From Methylomonas rivi (GTDB lineage: Bacteria; Pseudomonadota; Gammaproteobacteria; Methylococcales; Methylomonadaceae), in the NCBI RefSeq assembly GCF_024505165.1, contig NZ_JANIBK010000020.1, positions 1 to 47,102 on the forward strand: 47,102 nt of DNA. The letters are read 5' to 3'. Under the pieces are notes generated by a model. The model worked only from the letters and a program-made list of their open reading frames with translations, made no database searches and was not told where the DNA came from. Both the position numbers and the translations under genes were made by a program. This document shows positions 18,227 through 27,081 of the stretch, piece by piece (position 1 is the first letter of the stretch; the number at the start of each line of letters is the position of its first letter).

Positions 18227-18279
18227 ATGCGGTGAGGCGTAATCCGGGCGTCAATAGGCGAAGCCGTATTGCGCCGCAT
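18227..18279. repeat. Small palindromic repeat in the phzF downstream gap
   Basis: Arms atgcggtgaggcgtaat (18227-18243) and attgcgccgcat (18268-18279) pair imperfectly with a four-base bulge. It resembles the gcgcaat/attgcgcc palindromes scattered in many gammaproteobacteria. The gap 18126-18372 holds no other feature I can support. Confidence 0.5.
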
Positions 18280-18372
18280 ATTTGCCTTCGATTATTCGAT
18301 ACACTACGCTATCGCTAATTCACCCGAGGGCTTGTGGCTTAGCCGTTAAATAAGCGGCAAGGAATTGAAGCA

Positions 18373-18543
18373 ATGACGGCCAAAACGCCTAAATCGAAAC
18401 CATCTTTTGCTCCGGCATCGGGCGAAAAACCGCTCTCCAGGCTGTCGGCGTTTTATGCCGCTTCCGATACGCATGTCGGGCGAGTCAAGCTATTCGGATT
18501 CGATTATTATCTACGCGTTGGCACCAACCATGCCGCGCCATAG
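18373..18543 (+). CDS. Possible small protein overlapping the DUF805-like start
   Basis: A 56-codon frame with an AAGGAATTGAAGCA leader, basic N-terminus (MTAKTPKSKPSF) and the ending YYLRVGTNHAAP. Its stop lies 14 bases inside the next gene, a spacing that suits translational coupling. No family is recognised, and it may be noncoding or a lost N-terminal part of the following gene. Confidence 0.3.
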   Translation: MTAKTPKSKPSFAPASGEKPLSRLSAFYAASDTHVGRVKLFGFDYYLRVGTNHAAP

Positions 18544-18940
18544 CCGTTCCAGCTTTTGGGTATTGGGCATTTTAACCGCCGTAAATGCCGCCGGCCTGTT
18601 GCTTTACGGCTTGCATCTTTCGACCGGTAGCGGTGGCGGCGGCGAGAGTTCCGTGCCGGTCGTCATCGTGCTGGCGGCCTTGTGTTTTTTGGTATTTCTA
18701 TATACCGCCGTCAACAGAGGCCGCGATCTGGGCTGGTCCGGCTGGCTCACTGCCGTTGCCCTCGGCATGGGCCCAATCGCCCCGCTGCTGATTATTTATT
18801 TGGCCTGCGCCAGGGGCGAACCCGCGGCCAATCGTTATGGCCCACCCCCGCCGCCAGCGTCGGCCGCGCAGTGGTTCCGGACATTATTTTTCATTATCTG
18901 TAGCTGGTTCGTGCTGGCCATTACCGCCCGCACGCTCTAG
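18530..18940 (+). CDS. DUF805-like small membrane protein
   Basis: 136 residues from the ATG at 18530, which starts just before the first membrane helix; longer in-frame starts exist (ATG 18473, TTG 18407) but look noncoding. About four hydrophobic segments. NRGRDLGWSGWL followed by GPIAPLLIIYL and NRYGPPPPP is the DUF805 pattern (R-x-x-D-x-x-x-S-G-W ... G-x-N-x-Y-G-x-x-P). Function unknown. No clear ribosome site, so the start is uncertain. Confidence 0.6.
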   Translation: MPRHSRSSFWVLGILTAVNAAGLLLYGLHLSTGSGGGGESSVPVVIVLAALCFLVFLYTAVNRGRDLGWSGWLTAVALGMGPIAPLLIIYLACARGEPAANRYGPPPPPASAAQWFRTLFFIICSWFVLAITARTL

Positions 18941-18984
18941 CAAAACGCCATACCAACCCAAAATAACAACATCGCGGAGGCAAA

Positions 18985-19644
18985 ATGAACCCACTTTACG
19001 GATCGCAACACAGGCTGCTGCAACAAGAGTTCGAAACCACAGCCTTGGCCGACAGGGTTGAGGAATTGATCGTGTTACCGGAAGTGAGCGCCGAACATAA
19101 AGCGTTTATCGAAAGCCGTGACATGTTCTTTCTGACCACCGTCGACCATCGCGGCTACCCCACCTGCTCTTACAAAGGCGGGTCGCCGGGTTTTTTAAAA
19201 GTGCTGGACGAGAAAACCCTGGCCTTTCCAAGTTACGACGGCAACGGCATGTTTCTGTCGCTGGGTAATATTCAGGCCAATAACAAAATCGGCATGCTGC
19301 TGATCGATTTCGAAACGCCGCACCGGGTCAGAATACACGGCACCGCCGGCATCGATAAACAAGACCCGCTAACCGGCGAATTCCCCGGCGCTTCCTTGAT
19401 CGTGCGGGTGGCCGTCACGGAAATTTTCGTGAATTGTCCGCGTTATATTCACAAATACCAGCAAGTAGAAACTTCAAAATATACACCGCAAGCCGGCTTC
19501 GAAACGCCGTTGACCCCGCAATGGAAACGCATAGACGCCATACAGGACGTGTTGCCCGCGCAAGAACGGGCCCGTGTGCGACAACAGGGGGGCACTATTA
19601 CGCCGGAACAATACGGCGAACTGGTGATGAAAGGCGAGGCTTAA
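18985..19644 (+). CDS. Pyridoxamine 5'-phosphate oxidase-like FMN-binding protein
   Basis: 219 residues with a GCGGAGG site before the ATG. The split-barrel flavin fold shows in AFIESRDMFFLTTVDHRGYPTCSYKGG, LAFPSYDGNGMFLSLGNI and VRIHGTAGI, followed by a C-terminal Arg/Glu-rich tail. This is the PPOX-class FMN-binding group (MSMEG-type, about 200 residues); the substrate is unknown and it is not the vitamin B6 enzyme itself. It is probably transcribed with the membrane protein 44 bases upstream. Confidence 0.85.
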   Translation: MNPLYGSQHRLLQQEFETTALADRVEELIVLPEVSAEHKAFIESRDMFFLTTVDHRGYPTCSYKGGSPGFLKVLDEKTLAFPSYDGNGMFLSLGNIQANNKIGMLLIDFETPHRVRIHGTAGIDKQDPLTGEFPGASLIVRVAVTEIFVNCPRYIHKYQQVETSKYTPQAGFETPLTPQWKRIDAIQDVLPAQERARVRQQGGTITPEQYGELVMKGEA

Positions 19645-19878
19645 CGGCCAAACTCGAACCTGATTGGCAAGATGCTTCAGCCGGTTCCCCACGCGCCTCT
19701 TAAATCGATAGGGGGAGGGAAAGCCGAAATCCAGCTTGCAAGGATAGCTCGAAGCTCGCCATCCATGGCACTGGACGCCCGGTTTCTTGGAGGTAGCCGA
19801 TGAAGCTTTCTAATCAGGAACTCGAACCGGCCGCTTGCCGATGGCGATTGGGTGAACGGCGGGTGAAAATCCTGTAGT
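19645..19878. other. Intergenic stretch, no supported gene
   Basis: It carries one short frame (ATG 19800, stop 19875-19877) with a TTGGAGGT ribosome-like site but only 25 codons of uninformative sequence; not called as a gene. No clear terminator for the convergent neighbours. Confidence 0.4.
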
Positions 19879-20805
19879 TTACAGCCCGAACGCCAGATAA
19901 CAGCCGATCACGGTAACGCTTAAACCGATCAGTTTAAGCTTATCCAACCCGCTTTTCTCGCGCCAGTAATAAAGCATGCCGGCTTTTTTGCGCGCCAAAA
20001 AGGCCGCCGACTGTTGGCTAAACCGTTTAATGGCGAACCAACTTTGGCGCACCAATAGCAACATCACAACAAACTCTATAGCCTGCTGCACGTAAAAACC
20101 GGCAATATCCGTAATCCTTGGCGTGGTATGAAATAAATAAGGTATTAAATGCTTCAGGCCCAAACCCAAATAATCGGAAGCCAGAAACCACAGGTCTAAA
20201 ATAGCATCGGTCAGATAGTCGCTCAGCTCTATTAAAAGTCCTACCGCCTCTTCCGGCATCAAAAATACCGCCGTTAACAAACTCAGTAATATGCCGTAGC
20301 CGATCAATTGGTATTTTCTGCGCTTGGCAACGATGTTATCGAGTAATGCGCGATCCGCCGCCGCTAAATTGACGAACCGGGCGCCGACTAAATGGGGATA
20401 CTGATCGATTTCATAGGGATTGCTGGGTTTGCAATACACCACTTTGCAGCAGGTCATTACGGCCGTCATGCTGGATAACAGCAATATCCTGATCATCAAA
20501 TAATCGCCGGCCTTAAGCGGCTCCCGGCAGGTAAAGGCGATACCGCTGGAACTGATATTGACATTGAGCGTGTCGTTTTCCCGGCTTTGCGAACCCGGCA
20601 GCGAGTTATCGATAGCCGGATTTTCATCCCCCCGGGTAACGGATTCCGCGGCTTGACTGCCTGAATAATCGGTAAAAAGCGTATCGAAATCGGCTTTGGC
20701 CGCATTAACCCGTTGCGTATCTATTTTGCGATAGAAAAGATTTACCTGTTCGTAAATCCGAAAATCAAGCCTACGATTGGTTTTTTTATTGTTTAGCTCA
20801 AGCAT
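19879..20805 (-). CDS. PilZ-domain membrane protein, likely c-di-GMP receptor
   Basis: 308 residues from the ATG at 20805 (a longer frame opens with TTG). The N-terminal cytoplasmic part has NRRLDFR and, after a poorly conserved linker, NVNISSSGIAF, matching the RxxxR and [D/N]xSxxG motifs of PilZ c-di-GMP receptors. The C-terminal half has about three membrane segments (about 165-190, 225-250 and 285-305) separated by basic loops. Its target is unknown; the c-di-GMP enzymes about 11 kb away could feed it. Confidence 0.75.
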   Translation of the reverse strand: MLELNNKKTNRRLDFRIYEQVNLFYRKIDTQRVNAAKADFDTLFTDYSGSQAAESVTRGDENPAIDNSLPGSQSRENDTLNVNISSSGIAFTCREPLKAGDYLMIRILLLSSMTAVMTCCKVVYCKPSNPYEIDQYPHLVGARFVNLAAADRALLDNIVAKRRKYQLIGYGILLSLLTAVFLMPEEAVGLLIELSDYLTDAILDLWFLASDYLGLGLKHLIPYLFHTTPRITDIAGFYVQQAIEFVVMLLLVRQSWFAIKRFSQQSAAFLARKKAGMLYYWREKSGLDKLKLIGLSVTVIGCYLAFGL

Positions 20806-20966
20806 ATATTCAATGAATATTATAAAAAGACACTGCAAACCCGGCTAAGTATGGGCGCGTTGCGTTTTAATGCAAAAAACGAGTTTTAATTTTTTAATAC
20901 CCTCTGAAAGTTTAGTTTCGCTTACGCTTGTTGCAAGCCAATTTAATGCGGCGCAAGCCGAAAACC

Positions 20967-21812
20967 CTAGCCCAGCAGACGCTCCACGCCGGCACAGTCA
21001 TCCTGCGTCAACTCGAACTCGAAAATCGCCAAATCTTCCCGCATATGTTGCGCGGAGGTGGTACCCGTTAAAGGCACTACGCCGACCTGCGTCAAGTAGC
21101 GAAACAAGATTTGCGCCGGGGTGCGCCGGTAGCGGTCCGCCAATGCAGCAATCACAGCATTTGCTAATATTCCCGGATTAGCGGTCAATGTCCAGAAGCT
21201 TTGATAAATAACGCCATGTGCTCGGCAAAATTTGCGCAACTCGGTATCGTAATGGCTGTCGGCGTAAAAACGGTTTTGCAGCACGGCGGGTTTGACGGTG
21301 GCGGTCTCGTACAAGGACTTAAACAGCGCCGGGTCGTAGCAGTTACTGATACCCAGCTGCCGGGCGCCGCCGGACAACACGATATGTTCCATTGCCCGCC
21401 AGACCGTCATGAGCTCCTGTTTATCCGCCAGCGGCGAATGCAATACCAAACCGTCCAGATAATCGGTGCGTAAATTGTCCCGCGACTTTTGAAAGGACTG
21501 CGACACTTGCCGGTCGAGCGCCGCCCGCGGATCGTAAGGAACTTGCAACGGATCCTGCCCGCTCAAGGGAGTGAATTTGGTTTGCAGATAAATCTGCTCG
21601 CGTCCCAGACCCAATTCGAACGCGGCGTGTAAAGCTTCGCCCACGCCGGGCTCGTAATAATGTTTGGGCTGGCAGGCGGTATCGATACCCCGAAAGCCTT
21701 GCGCCAAGGCCAGCGCGACCCATTCGGCGGTCCGCTCCTTTTTCCATGCCGTACCGTAAATAAGGCGCGGCATGGCCACGCCGGCCGAACTGATTACTAC
21801 GTCATCTTGCAT
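20967..21812 (-). CDS. Aldo/keto reductase family protein
   Basis: 281 residues from the ATG at 21812, which has a perfect TAGGAGGT site; two upstream starts lack one. The AKR tetrad is visible: D44 in FRGIDTA, Tyr in HYYEPGVGEAL, Lys in LQTKFTP and His in GLVLHSP. The NADPH-binding end is in GVVPLTGTTSAQHMRED. It reduces carbonyl substrates; identity of the substrate is unknown. It is transcribed away from nifE and shares the 214-base gap with the nifE promoter. Confidence 0.9.
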   Translation of the reverse strand: MQDDVVISSAGVAMPRLIYGTAWKKERTAEWVALALAQGFRGIDTACQPKHYYEPGVGEALHAAFELGLGREQIYLQTKFTPLSGQDPLQVPYDPRAALDRQVSQSFQKSRDNLRTDYLDGLVLHSPLADKQELMTVWRAMEHIVLSGGARQLGISNCYDPALFKSLYETATVKPAVLQNRFYADSHYDTELRKFCRAHGVIYQSFWTLTANPGILANAVIAALADRYRRTPAQILFRYLTQVGVVPLTGTTSAQHMREDLAIFEFELTQDDCAGVERLLG

Positions 21813-21919
21813 AAGACCTCCTAATAATTTGGCCATCATAGTAACCGAGATTAGGTTTGTCGGCGGATTGTCGATTTTTGTGTTCTTAATGTCGTCATTC
21901 CAGCCTATGGCAAGGCCTT

Positions 21920-21935
21920 TGTAGCATTTACTACA
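21920..21935. promoter_or_regulatory. NifA upstream activator site for the nifE operon
   Basis: TGT-N10-ACA (tgtagcatttactaca), centred about 78 bases before the predicted start. It forms the core of a longer dyad, caaggcctttgtag / ctacaaagccttg (21911-21943), symmetrical except for one extra C. Confidence 0.8.
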
Positions 21936-21979
21936 AAGCCTTGCTAAAACAAAGCTAATAAAGTCAATACCTTAAACAC

Positions 21980-21995
21980 TGGCATACCCGTTGCT
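21980..21995 (+). promoter_or_regulatory. Sigma-54 promoter of the nifE operon
   Basis: TGGCAT-ACCCG-TTGCT matches the -24/-12 consensus with correct spacing. Predicted start near 22006, leaving about 20 bases of leader with a GAGG site before the nifE ATG at 22027. Confidence 0.9.
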
Positions 21996-22026
21996 TTGTT
22001 ATAAACAAAAAGCGAGGTGTGATGCC

Positions 22027-23466
22027 ATGAAATCGACCAAAGACATTGCCGAATTGCTGGACGAACCGGCTTGCGAGCATAACAAGAAGGAAAAGTCCGG
22101 CTGCGCCAAACCCAAACCGGGTTCGGCGGCGGGCGGTTGCGCCTTCGACGGCGCGCAAATCGCGCTGTTGCCCATCGCAGACGTGGCGCATATCGTCCAC
22201 GGCCCGATTGCCTGTGCCGGCAGTTCCTGGGACAACCGCGGCACCCGTTCTTCCGGTTCGGAATTGTACCGAATCGGCATGACCACAGACCTTACCGAAC
22301 AAGACGTGGTAATGGGCCGCAGCGAAAAGCGCCTGTTTCACGCCATCAAACAAGCCATCGAAACCTATAACCCGCCGGCGGTGTTCATTTACAACACCTG
22401 CGTACCGGCCTTGGTGGGCGACGATATCAATGCCACCTGCAAATCCGCCGCCGAACGCTGGGGCGTGCCGGTAGTACCCATCGATTGCGCCGGTTTTTAC
22501 GGCACCAAGAATCTGGGTAACCGCATCGCCGGCGACGCCATGGTCAATCATGTGATCGGCACCCGCGACCCCGACCCGTTGCCTCTTGGCACAGAGCGAC
22601 CCGGCATCAAGGTACACGACGTCAATCTGGTCGGCGAATACAACATCGCCGGCGAATTCTGGCACGTGCTGCCGCTGCTGGACGAAATGGGCCTGCGCGT
22701 GCTGTGTACCCTGTCAGGCGACGCCCGCTTCCGCGAAGTGCAAACCATGCACAAAGCCGAAGTGAATATGATGGTCTGCTCCAAAGCCATGGTCAACGTG
22801 GCCCGCAAGCTGCAACAAAGCTACGGCACCCCCTGGTTCGAAGGCAGTTTCTACGGCATCACCGACACCAGCCAGGCTCTGCGCGATTTCGCCAGGGTGA
22901 TCAACGACCCTGACTTAATCGAACGCACCGAAGCTATTATTGCCCGCGAGGAAAACCGCATCCGCGAAGCCCTGGCACCCTGGAAAGAGCGGTTGAAAGG
23001 CAAGCGCGTGCTGTTGTTTACCGGCGGCGTGAAAAGCTGGTCGGTGATTTCCGCCTTACAGGATTTAGGGATGGTGGTAGTCGCCACCGGCACCAAAAAA
23101 TCCACCGAGGAAGACAAAGCCCGTATCCGCGAACTGATGGGCGAAGAGACCTTGATGATAGAAGACGGCAGCCCTAAAGCCTTGCTGAAAGTAGTCGCCG
23201 ATTATAAAGCCGACATTCTGATCGCCGGCGGCCGCAATATGTACACCGCGTTGAAGGCGCGCATTCCGTTCCTGGACATTAACCAAGAGCGTGAGTTCGG
23301 TTACGAAGGCTACCAAGGCATGCTGGAGCTGGTTAGGCAATTAGCATTAACATTGGAAAGCCCGGTTTGGGAAGCGGTTCGGGCCACGCCGCCCTGGCGC
23401 GTGGGCGGCCTGAAAAAATCGGATACCGCAGTCGAGCAAGAGCCGCTGTCGGCTCGGGCGGCTTGA
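22027..23466 (+). CDS. nifE: Nitrogenase FeMo-cofactor scaffold protein NifE
   Basis: 479 residues from the ATG at 22027, just after the sigma-54 promoter; an earlier start would lie inside it. NifE resembles NifD and, with NifN, forms the scaffold on which the NifB-made cluster is turned into FeMo-cofactor. Cluster-binding Cys are visible: C38 in GGCAFDG, C63 in [14 protein letters not shown], and one in [12 protein letters not shown]. Further landmarks are [19 protein letters not shown] and [11 protein letters not shown]. First gene of the rightward operon; nifN starts two bases after its stop. Confidence 0.97.
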   Translation: MKSTKDIAELLDEPACEHNKKEKSGCAKPKPGSAAGGCAFDGAQIALLPIADVAHIVHGPIACAGSSWDNRGTRSSGSELYRIGMTTDLTEQDVVMGRSEKRLFHAIKQAIETYNPPAVFIYNTCVPALVGDDINATCKSAAERWGVPVVPIDCAGFYGTKNLGNRIAGDAMVNHVIGTRDPDPLPLGTERPGIKVHDVNLVGEYNIAGEFWHVLPLLDEMGLRVLCTLSGDARFREVQTMHKAEVNMMVCSKAMVNVARKLQQSYGTPWFEGSFYGITDTSQALRDFARVINDPDLIERTEAIIAREENRIREALAPWKERLKGKRVLLFTGGVKSWSVISALQDLGMVVVATGTKKSTEEDKARIRELMGEETLMIEDGSPKALLKVVADYKADILIAGGRNMYTALKARIPFLDINQEREFGYEGYQGMLELVRQLALTLESPVWEAVRATPPWRVGGLKKSDTAVEQEPLSARAA

Positions 23467-23467
23467 A

Positions 23468-24865
23468 ATGGCCGAAATCGTCAAACGCAACAAAGCGCTG
23501 TCGGTAAACCCGTTAAAAGCCAGCCAACCCACCGGCGGCTCGCTGGCTTGCCTGGGTTTCGACAAGGCTATCCCGATGCTGCACGGCTCGCAAGGCTGTA
23601 CCGCATTTGCCAAGGTGTTCTTCGTGCGGCATTTTCGCGAGCCGATTCCGCTGCAAACCACGGCGATGGATCAGGCCAGCTCGGTATTGGGCGCCGATGA
23701 AAACGTCGTCGAAGGCATCAAGAATATCGCCGAAAAGTCCAATCCGGCGCTGATTGCGGTGTTGACCACCGGGTTGGCGGAAACCCAGGGCTGCGACGTG
23801 CACCGCAACGTCCGCGAGTTCCGGGTCAAATATCCCGAATACAACCATGTCGCCGTCGTCGCCGTGAACACCCCGGATTTTACCGGCTGCGTGGAAACCG
23901 GCTATGCCGCAACGCTGTACGAAATCGTCAAGGATTTGGTACCGGACGCCGCCAGCGCGGGCACCAAGCCGGGCAACCGCCAGCGGCAGGTCAACGTCCT
24001 GGCCAGCCCCATGCTGACGCCGGGCGATCTGGAAGCGCTGCGCGATTTGATCGAACAATTCAATTTACGCCCTGTGCTGGTGCCGGATTTGTCCGACTCC
24101 CTGGACGGCAGCCTGACCGACGACGACTTTTCACCGGTGACTATCGGCGGCACGCCGGTTTCGGAATTGGCGACGTTGGGCGAAGCCAGAGCGACACTGG
24201 TTGTCGGCGCATCCTTGCGTAAATCCGGCGAGCTGTTGCAGGAAAAAACCGGTGTACCCAGCCACTATTTCGATCATCTGTACGGCTTGCAGGCTAACGA
24301 CGCATTGATTACGGCCCTGGCCGAAATCAGCGAAATGCCGGTGCCGCAAAAAATCGAGCGGCAACGCGCCCAATTGCAGGACGCCATGCTCGACACCCAC
24401 TTCATGCTCGGCCAGCTGCGGGTGGCCATCGCCGCCGATCCCGATCAGCTCAATGCGCTGATTCATCTGGTACACGGCATGGGCTGCGAAGTAGTCACCG
24501 CCATAGCCGCCGGCAACACGCCTGTGCTGGCGACCGCGCCGGTGGACAGTATCAAGATAGGCGACCTTGAAGATCTGGAAATGATGGCCAAGGAACGCAA
24601 GGCGCAATTACTGATCGGCAACTCGCATGCCGTGGCCAGCGCCGAACGTCTGGGCATACCGATTTTACGCATCGGTTTTCCGCTCTACGACGTCATCGGC
24701 GGTTATCAAAAAACCTGGATCGGTTATCGCGGCACCCGTCAGACCCTGTTCGATCTGGCCAATCTGGTGATCAATTTCGCCCACGAGGAAATCGAGCCGT
24801 ATTACTCGCCTTATGCGCAAAAACCCGAATCCGAACGTCAAGCCTGCTCGCCGTCATGTCATTAA
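23468..24865 (+). CDS. nifN: Nitrogenase FeMo-cofactor scaffold protein NifN
   Basis: 465 residues, paralogue of NifK and partner of NifE. Start at the ATG one base after the nifE stop. Landmarks: LSVNPLKASQPTGGSLACLGFD, LHGSQGCTAFAKVFFVRHFREP, TTGLAETQGCDV and the C-terminal IGNSHAVASAERLGIPILRIGFPLYD. The two N-terminal Cys of the bridging cluster type are kept. Its stop overlaps the nifX start by 10 bases. Confidence 0.97.
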   Translation: MAEIVKRNKALSVNPLKASQPTGGSLACLGFDKAIPMLHGSQGCTAFAKVFFVRHFREPIPLQTTAMDQASSVLGADENVVEGIKNIAEKSNPALIAVLTTGLAETQGCDVHRNVREFRVKYPEYNHVAVVAVNTPDFTGCVETGYAATLYEIVKDLVPDAASAGTKPGNRQRQVNVLASPMLTPGDLEALRDLIEQFNLRPVLVPDLSDSLDGSLTDDDFSPVTIGGTPVSELATLGEARATLVVGASLRKSGELLQEKTGVPSHYFDHLYGLQANDALITALAEISEMPVPQKIERQRAQLQDAMLDTHFMLGQLRVAIAADPDQLNALIHLVHGMGCEVVTAIAAGNTPVLATAPVDSIKIGDLEDLEMMAKERKAQLLIGNSHAVASAERLGIPILRIGFPLYDVIGGYQKTWIGYRGTRQTLFDLANLVINFAHEEIEPYYSPYAQKPESERQACSPSCH

Positions 24866-25341
24866 CCCGCCGCATGCAGGTCGTGCATCAATCCGAACAG
24901 GAGATCCCGATGGAAACCGCCATCAAAGTCGCATTCGCCACCACCGACATGGTGCATGTCAATCAGCATTTCGGTTCCGCCAAATCGTTTGCGGTGTACG
25001 CCGTCAATCCCGAGCAAGCCGAGTTGATGGAAGCCGCTCAGTTCGGCCAACTGGCGCAGGATGGTAACGAAGACAAATTGTCGGTGAAGCTGCAATTGCT
25101 GGACGGCTGTTCGGCAGTGTATTGCCAGGCTGTCGGCGCCTCGGCGATCAAGCAAATCCTCGCCCAGGGCATACAACCGATCAAGGTCCACGAAGGCAGC
25201 ACTATCAAGGATCTACTGAGCGATTTACAGGCTGAAATGAAAGCCGGACCTTCCAGTTGGCTGGCCAAAGCCATCAACCAGCATAAAGGCCCGGACCCGC
25301 AGCGTTTCGACGAAATGGAGCAGGAAGGCTGGGATGAATAA
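24856..25341 (+). CDS. nifX: FeMo-cofactor carrier protein NifX
   Basis: 161 residues. The start at 24856 lies inside the nifN end and gives MSLTRRMQVVHQSEQ, resembling Azotobacter NifX; a later ATG at 24910 with AGGAG is a possible alternative. The dinitrogenase-cofactor-binding domain is seen in KVAFATTDMVHVNQHFGSAKSF, CSAVYCQAVGASAIKQIL and GIQPIKVHEG. NifX binds NifB-cofactor and VK-cluster and passes intermediates to NifEN. Confidence 0.95.
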   Translation: MSLTRRMQVVHQSEQEIPMETAIKVAFATTDMVHVNQHFGSAKSFAVYAVNPEQAELMEAAQFGQLAQDGNEDKLSVKLQLLDGCSAVYCQAVGASAIKQILAQGIQPIKVHEGSTIKDLLSDLQAEMKAGPSSWLAKAINQHKGPDPQRFDEMEQEGWDE

Positions 25342-25412
25342 CCGCCAACCGGCACTTAATTGACGTTGCGGCAGCAATACAAACCACCGAATTTTACAAA
25401 CAGGAGAACACC

Positions 25413-25886
25413 ATGTCCCAAGCAGCTCTAGCCATAGAAACCGGCGACCCTTTCATGACGTCCGCTGTCGTCCTCGAAATGCTCAAGCAACTGCGCGCGC
25501 TCGACACCTACGACACTTACGAAGGCTGGTCGGACGAAAAAATCATTGACCCGCTGGTAATGACCAAGGAGCGCAAGCGCGAAATCCCCATCATCGGCGA
25601 CCCGGACGAAATCACCCTGGCCCGCGTCAAGGCCTATTACAACAGCATCGCCTCGTTGATCGAAAAACGCTCCGGAAAGATGGCCGTTCCGGTGATCAAC
25701 ATCACCCATGAAGGCTTCGGCCGTGCGTTTGTGCTGGTCGGCAAGTTGATCGTGGTCGATAAAACCCTGCGCGACGTGCACCGTTTCGGTTTTCCCAGTC
25801 TGGAAGAGATGTCTACCAAAACCGAAGCCGTTATCGAAAAAGCCGTTGCGTTGATCGAACAATACAAAGAAGTAGCGGAAGCCTGA
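25413..25886 (+). CDS. NifX-associated nitrogen fixation protein (DUF269)
   Basis: 157 residues with a CAGGAG site. DUF269 landmarks are MLKQLRALDTYDTYEGW, KKERKREIPIIGDPDE-like ERKREIPIIGDP, and HEGFGRAFVLVGKLIVVDKTLRDVHRFGF. This family sits directly after nifX in many diazotrophs and is called NifX-associated; exact activity unknown. It is soluble and likely acts in cofactor assembly or handling. Confidence 0.95.
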   Translation: MSQAALAIETGDPFMTSAVVLEMLKQLRALDTYDTYEGWSDEKIIDPLVMTKERKREIPIIGDPDEITLARVKAYYNSIASLIEKRSGKMAVPVINITHEGFGRAFVLVGKLIVVDKTLRDVHRFGFPSLEEMSTKTEAVIEKAVALIEQYKEVAEA

Positions 25887-25897
25887 GGAGACATCTC

Positions 25898-26113
25898 ATG
25901 ACTGACGAAGAACTGAAAAAACTGGAAAAAGAGGTCAAAAAGACCAAGCGGCTGGCCGGCGAGGCCGCCATGGAACTGCACGACCTGATAGAGGACAGGC
26001 TGCCGGACGCCTACGGCGAACTGATGGCGGTGGCCCAAAACACTTACGAGGCCTGTAAGGCCTGGGACGAGGCCAACCGGAAGTTTCTGGCCGCCTCCGC
26101 GGAAACCGCTTGA
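25898..26113 (+). CDS. CCE_0567/DUF683 family small nif-associated protein
   Basis: 71 residues, highly charged, predicted as a helical hairpin or coiled coil (EELKKLEKEVKKTKRLAGEAAMELHDLIEDRLP). Family members form small all-helical oligomers and have been described as metal-binding, with His and acidic ligands; here a single His lies in MELHDLIEDR. Located between the DUF269 and fdxB genes, the usual order in nif clusters. Function unproven. Confidence 0.9.
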   Translation: MTDEELKKLEKEVKKTKRLAGEAAMELHDLIEDRLPDAYGELMAVAQNTYEACKAWDEANRKFLAASAETA

Positions 26114-26123
26114 GGACACGAAC

Positions 26124-26441
26124 ATGAGCGAATTTGTAACCGGTACCACCTTCGGCGGCGCGATCTGGACACCGTCATACGTGAGCAATATCAACCAACG
26201 TAACTGCATAGGCTGCGGCCGCTGCTTCAAGGTTTGCCCGCGCGATGTGTTCGATCTGGTGGAAAAGGACGAAGTGCTGTCGGCCGAGGATTTCGGCGAC
26301 GACTACGGCGATTTTGAAGACGATGACGACAACAGCATGGTCATGAGCATTAAAAACGGCGCCGATTGCATCGGCTGCGAGGCCTGCTCCAAGGTTTGCC
26401 CGAAGGATTGTTTTACGCATCAGCATAAAGCGGCGGCTTGA
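26124..26441 (+). CDS. fdxB: Nif-specific ferredoxin III
   Basis: 105 residues with two [4Fe-4S] motifs: C28, C31, C34, C38 and C82, C85, C88, C92. Between them lies a strongly acidic insert (about 56-69, DDYGDFEDDDD) characteristic of nif-specific ferredoxin III. Probably an electron carrier to nitrogenase or to cofactor-synthesis steps. Last gene before the 601-bp repeat element. Confidence 0.93.
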   Translation: MSEFVTGTTFGGAIWTPSYVSNINQRNCIGCGRCFKVCPRDVFDLVEKDEVLSAEDFGDDYGDFEDDDDNSMVMSIKNGADCIGCEACSKVCPKDCFTHQHKAAA

Positions 26442-26446
26442 TTTTC

Positions 26447-27047
26447 TGTCGCTATCGCGACGGATTGTTTTAATGCCGGTTCCCGCACCGGCGGGCGGGA
26501 TACTTTTCTTTGCTTGTCCAAAGAAAAGTATCCAAAAGAAACGACACCCCGATGCCGCTTGTTTCCTGTGCTCCTCGTTTTTGTCAGGGGTTGCTTGAAG
26601 GGGCTTCCCTGCCCCTACAAGCAACGTGCGGCATCCTTGCCGCCCCCCTTTGGGCTAACCCTGACAAAAACTCCGGTGCTCGGCGCGGCATAAGGGGTGA
26701 GGAAGTCGGCCCATATGTTTGCGGTTATATCAATTAGCAAAACACGAATGGGATAACTTTACCTAAATGAAAAAGCGTTAATTGTGGGGAGTTTTCTTCC
26801 CCTGTTGCTGCGCCGAGTACCGGAGACTTTGAATGGAACAGCCGTCAGGGCGATACAAGGATGTATCGCGTTTTCCGCGGGGCTGGGAAGCCCCTTCGGA
26901 AAACCCCATTCAAAGTCTCCGGCACGCAGGGTTAACGCAGCATTGGGGTCGCCTTTTCTTTGGATACTTTCTTTTGGCGACGCAAAAGAAAGTATCGCGG
27001 TCGTCGGTCCGCGAACCGACTCCTAAATAACCGTCGCGATAGCGACA
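26447..27047. repeat. 601-bp MITE-like compound palindromic element inside the nif operon
   Basis: The ends are perfect 17-base inverted repeats, tgtcgctatcgcgacgg (26447-26463) and its complement (27031-27047). Inside are stacked hairpins: 14-base arms at 26498-26511/26520-26533; 13-base arms at 26577-26589/26659-26671 enclosing gttgcttg/caagcaac; 17-base arms at 26820-26836/26906-26922 enclosing two more hairpins; and 14-base arms at 26963-26976/26983-26996. The first and last hairpins share atactttctttt-type sequence. No protein is encoded. It lies wholly between fdxB and the next nif gene and adds a structured spacer to the transcript. Confidence 0.8.
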
Positions 27048-27081
27048 CCTAACCGTTCAGAAACTAAAGAGGAAAGCTATC

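Noticed and set aside
19800-19877. 25-codon frame with a good ribosome-like site
   Set aside because: Too short, composition uninformative, no homologous pattern; kept only as a remark in the gap entry.
26442-27081. Short open frames in the 601-bp element (for example 26510-26737 and 26784-27026)
   Set aside because: They run through hairpin arms, have repeat-derived composition and no ribosome sites; the inverted-repeat structure explains the sequence.
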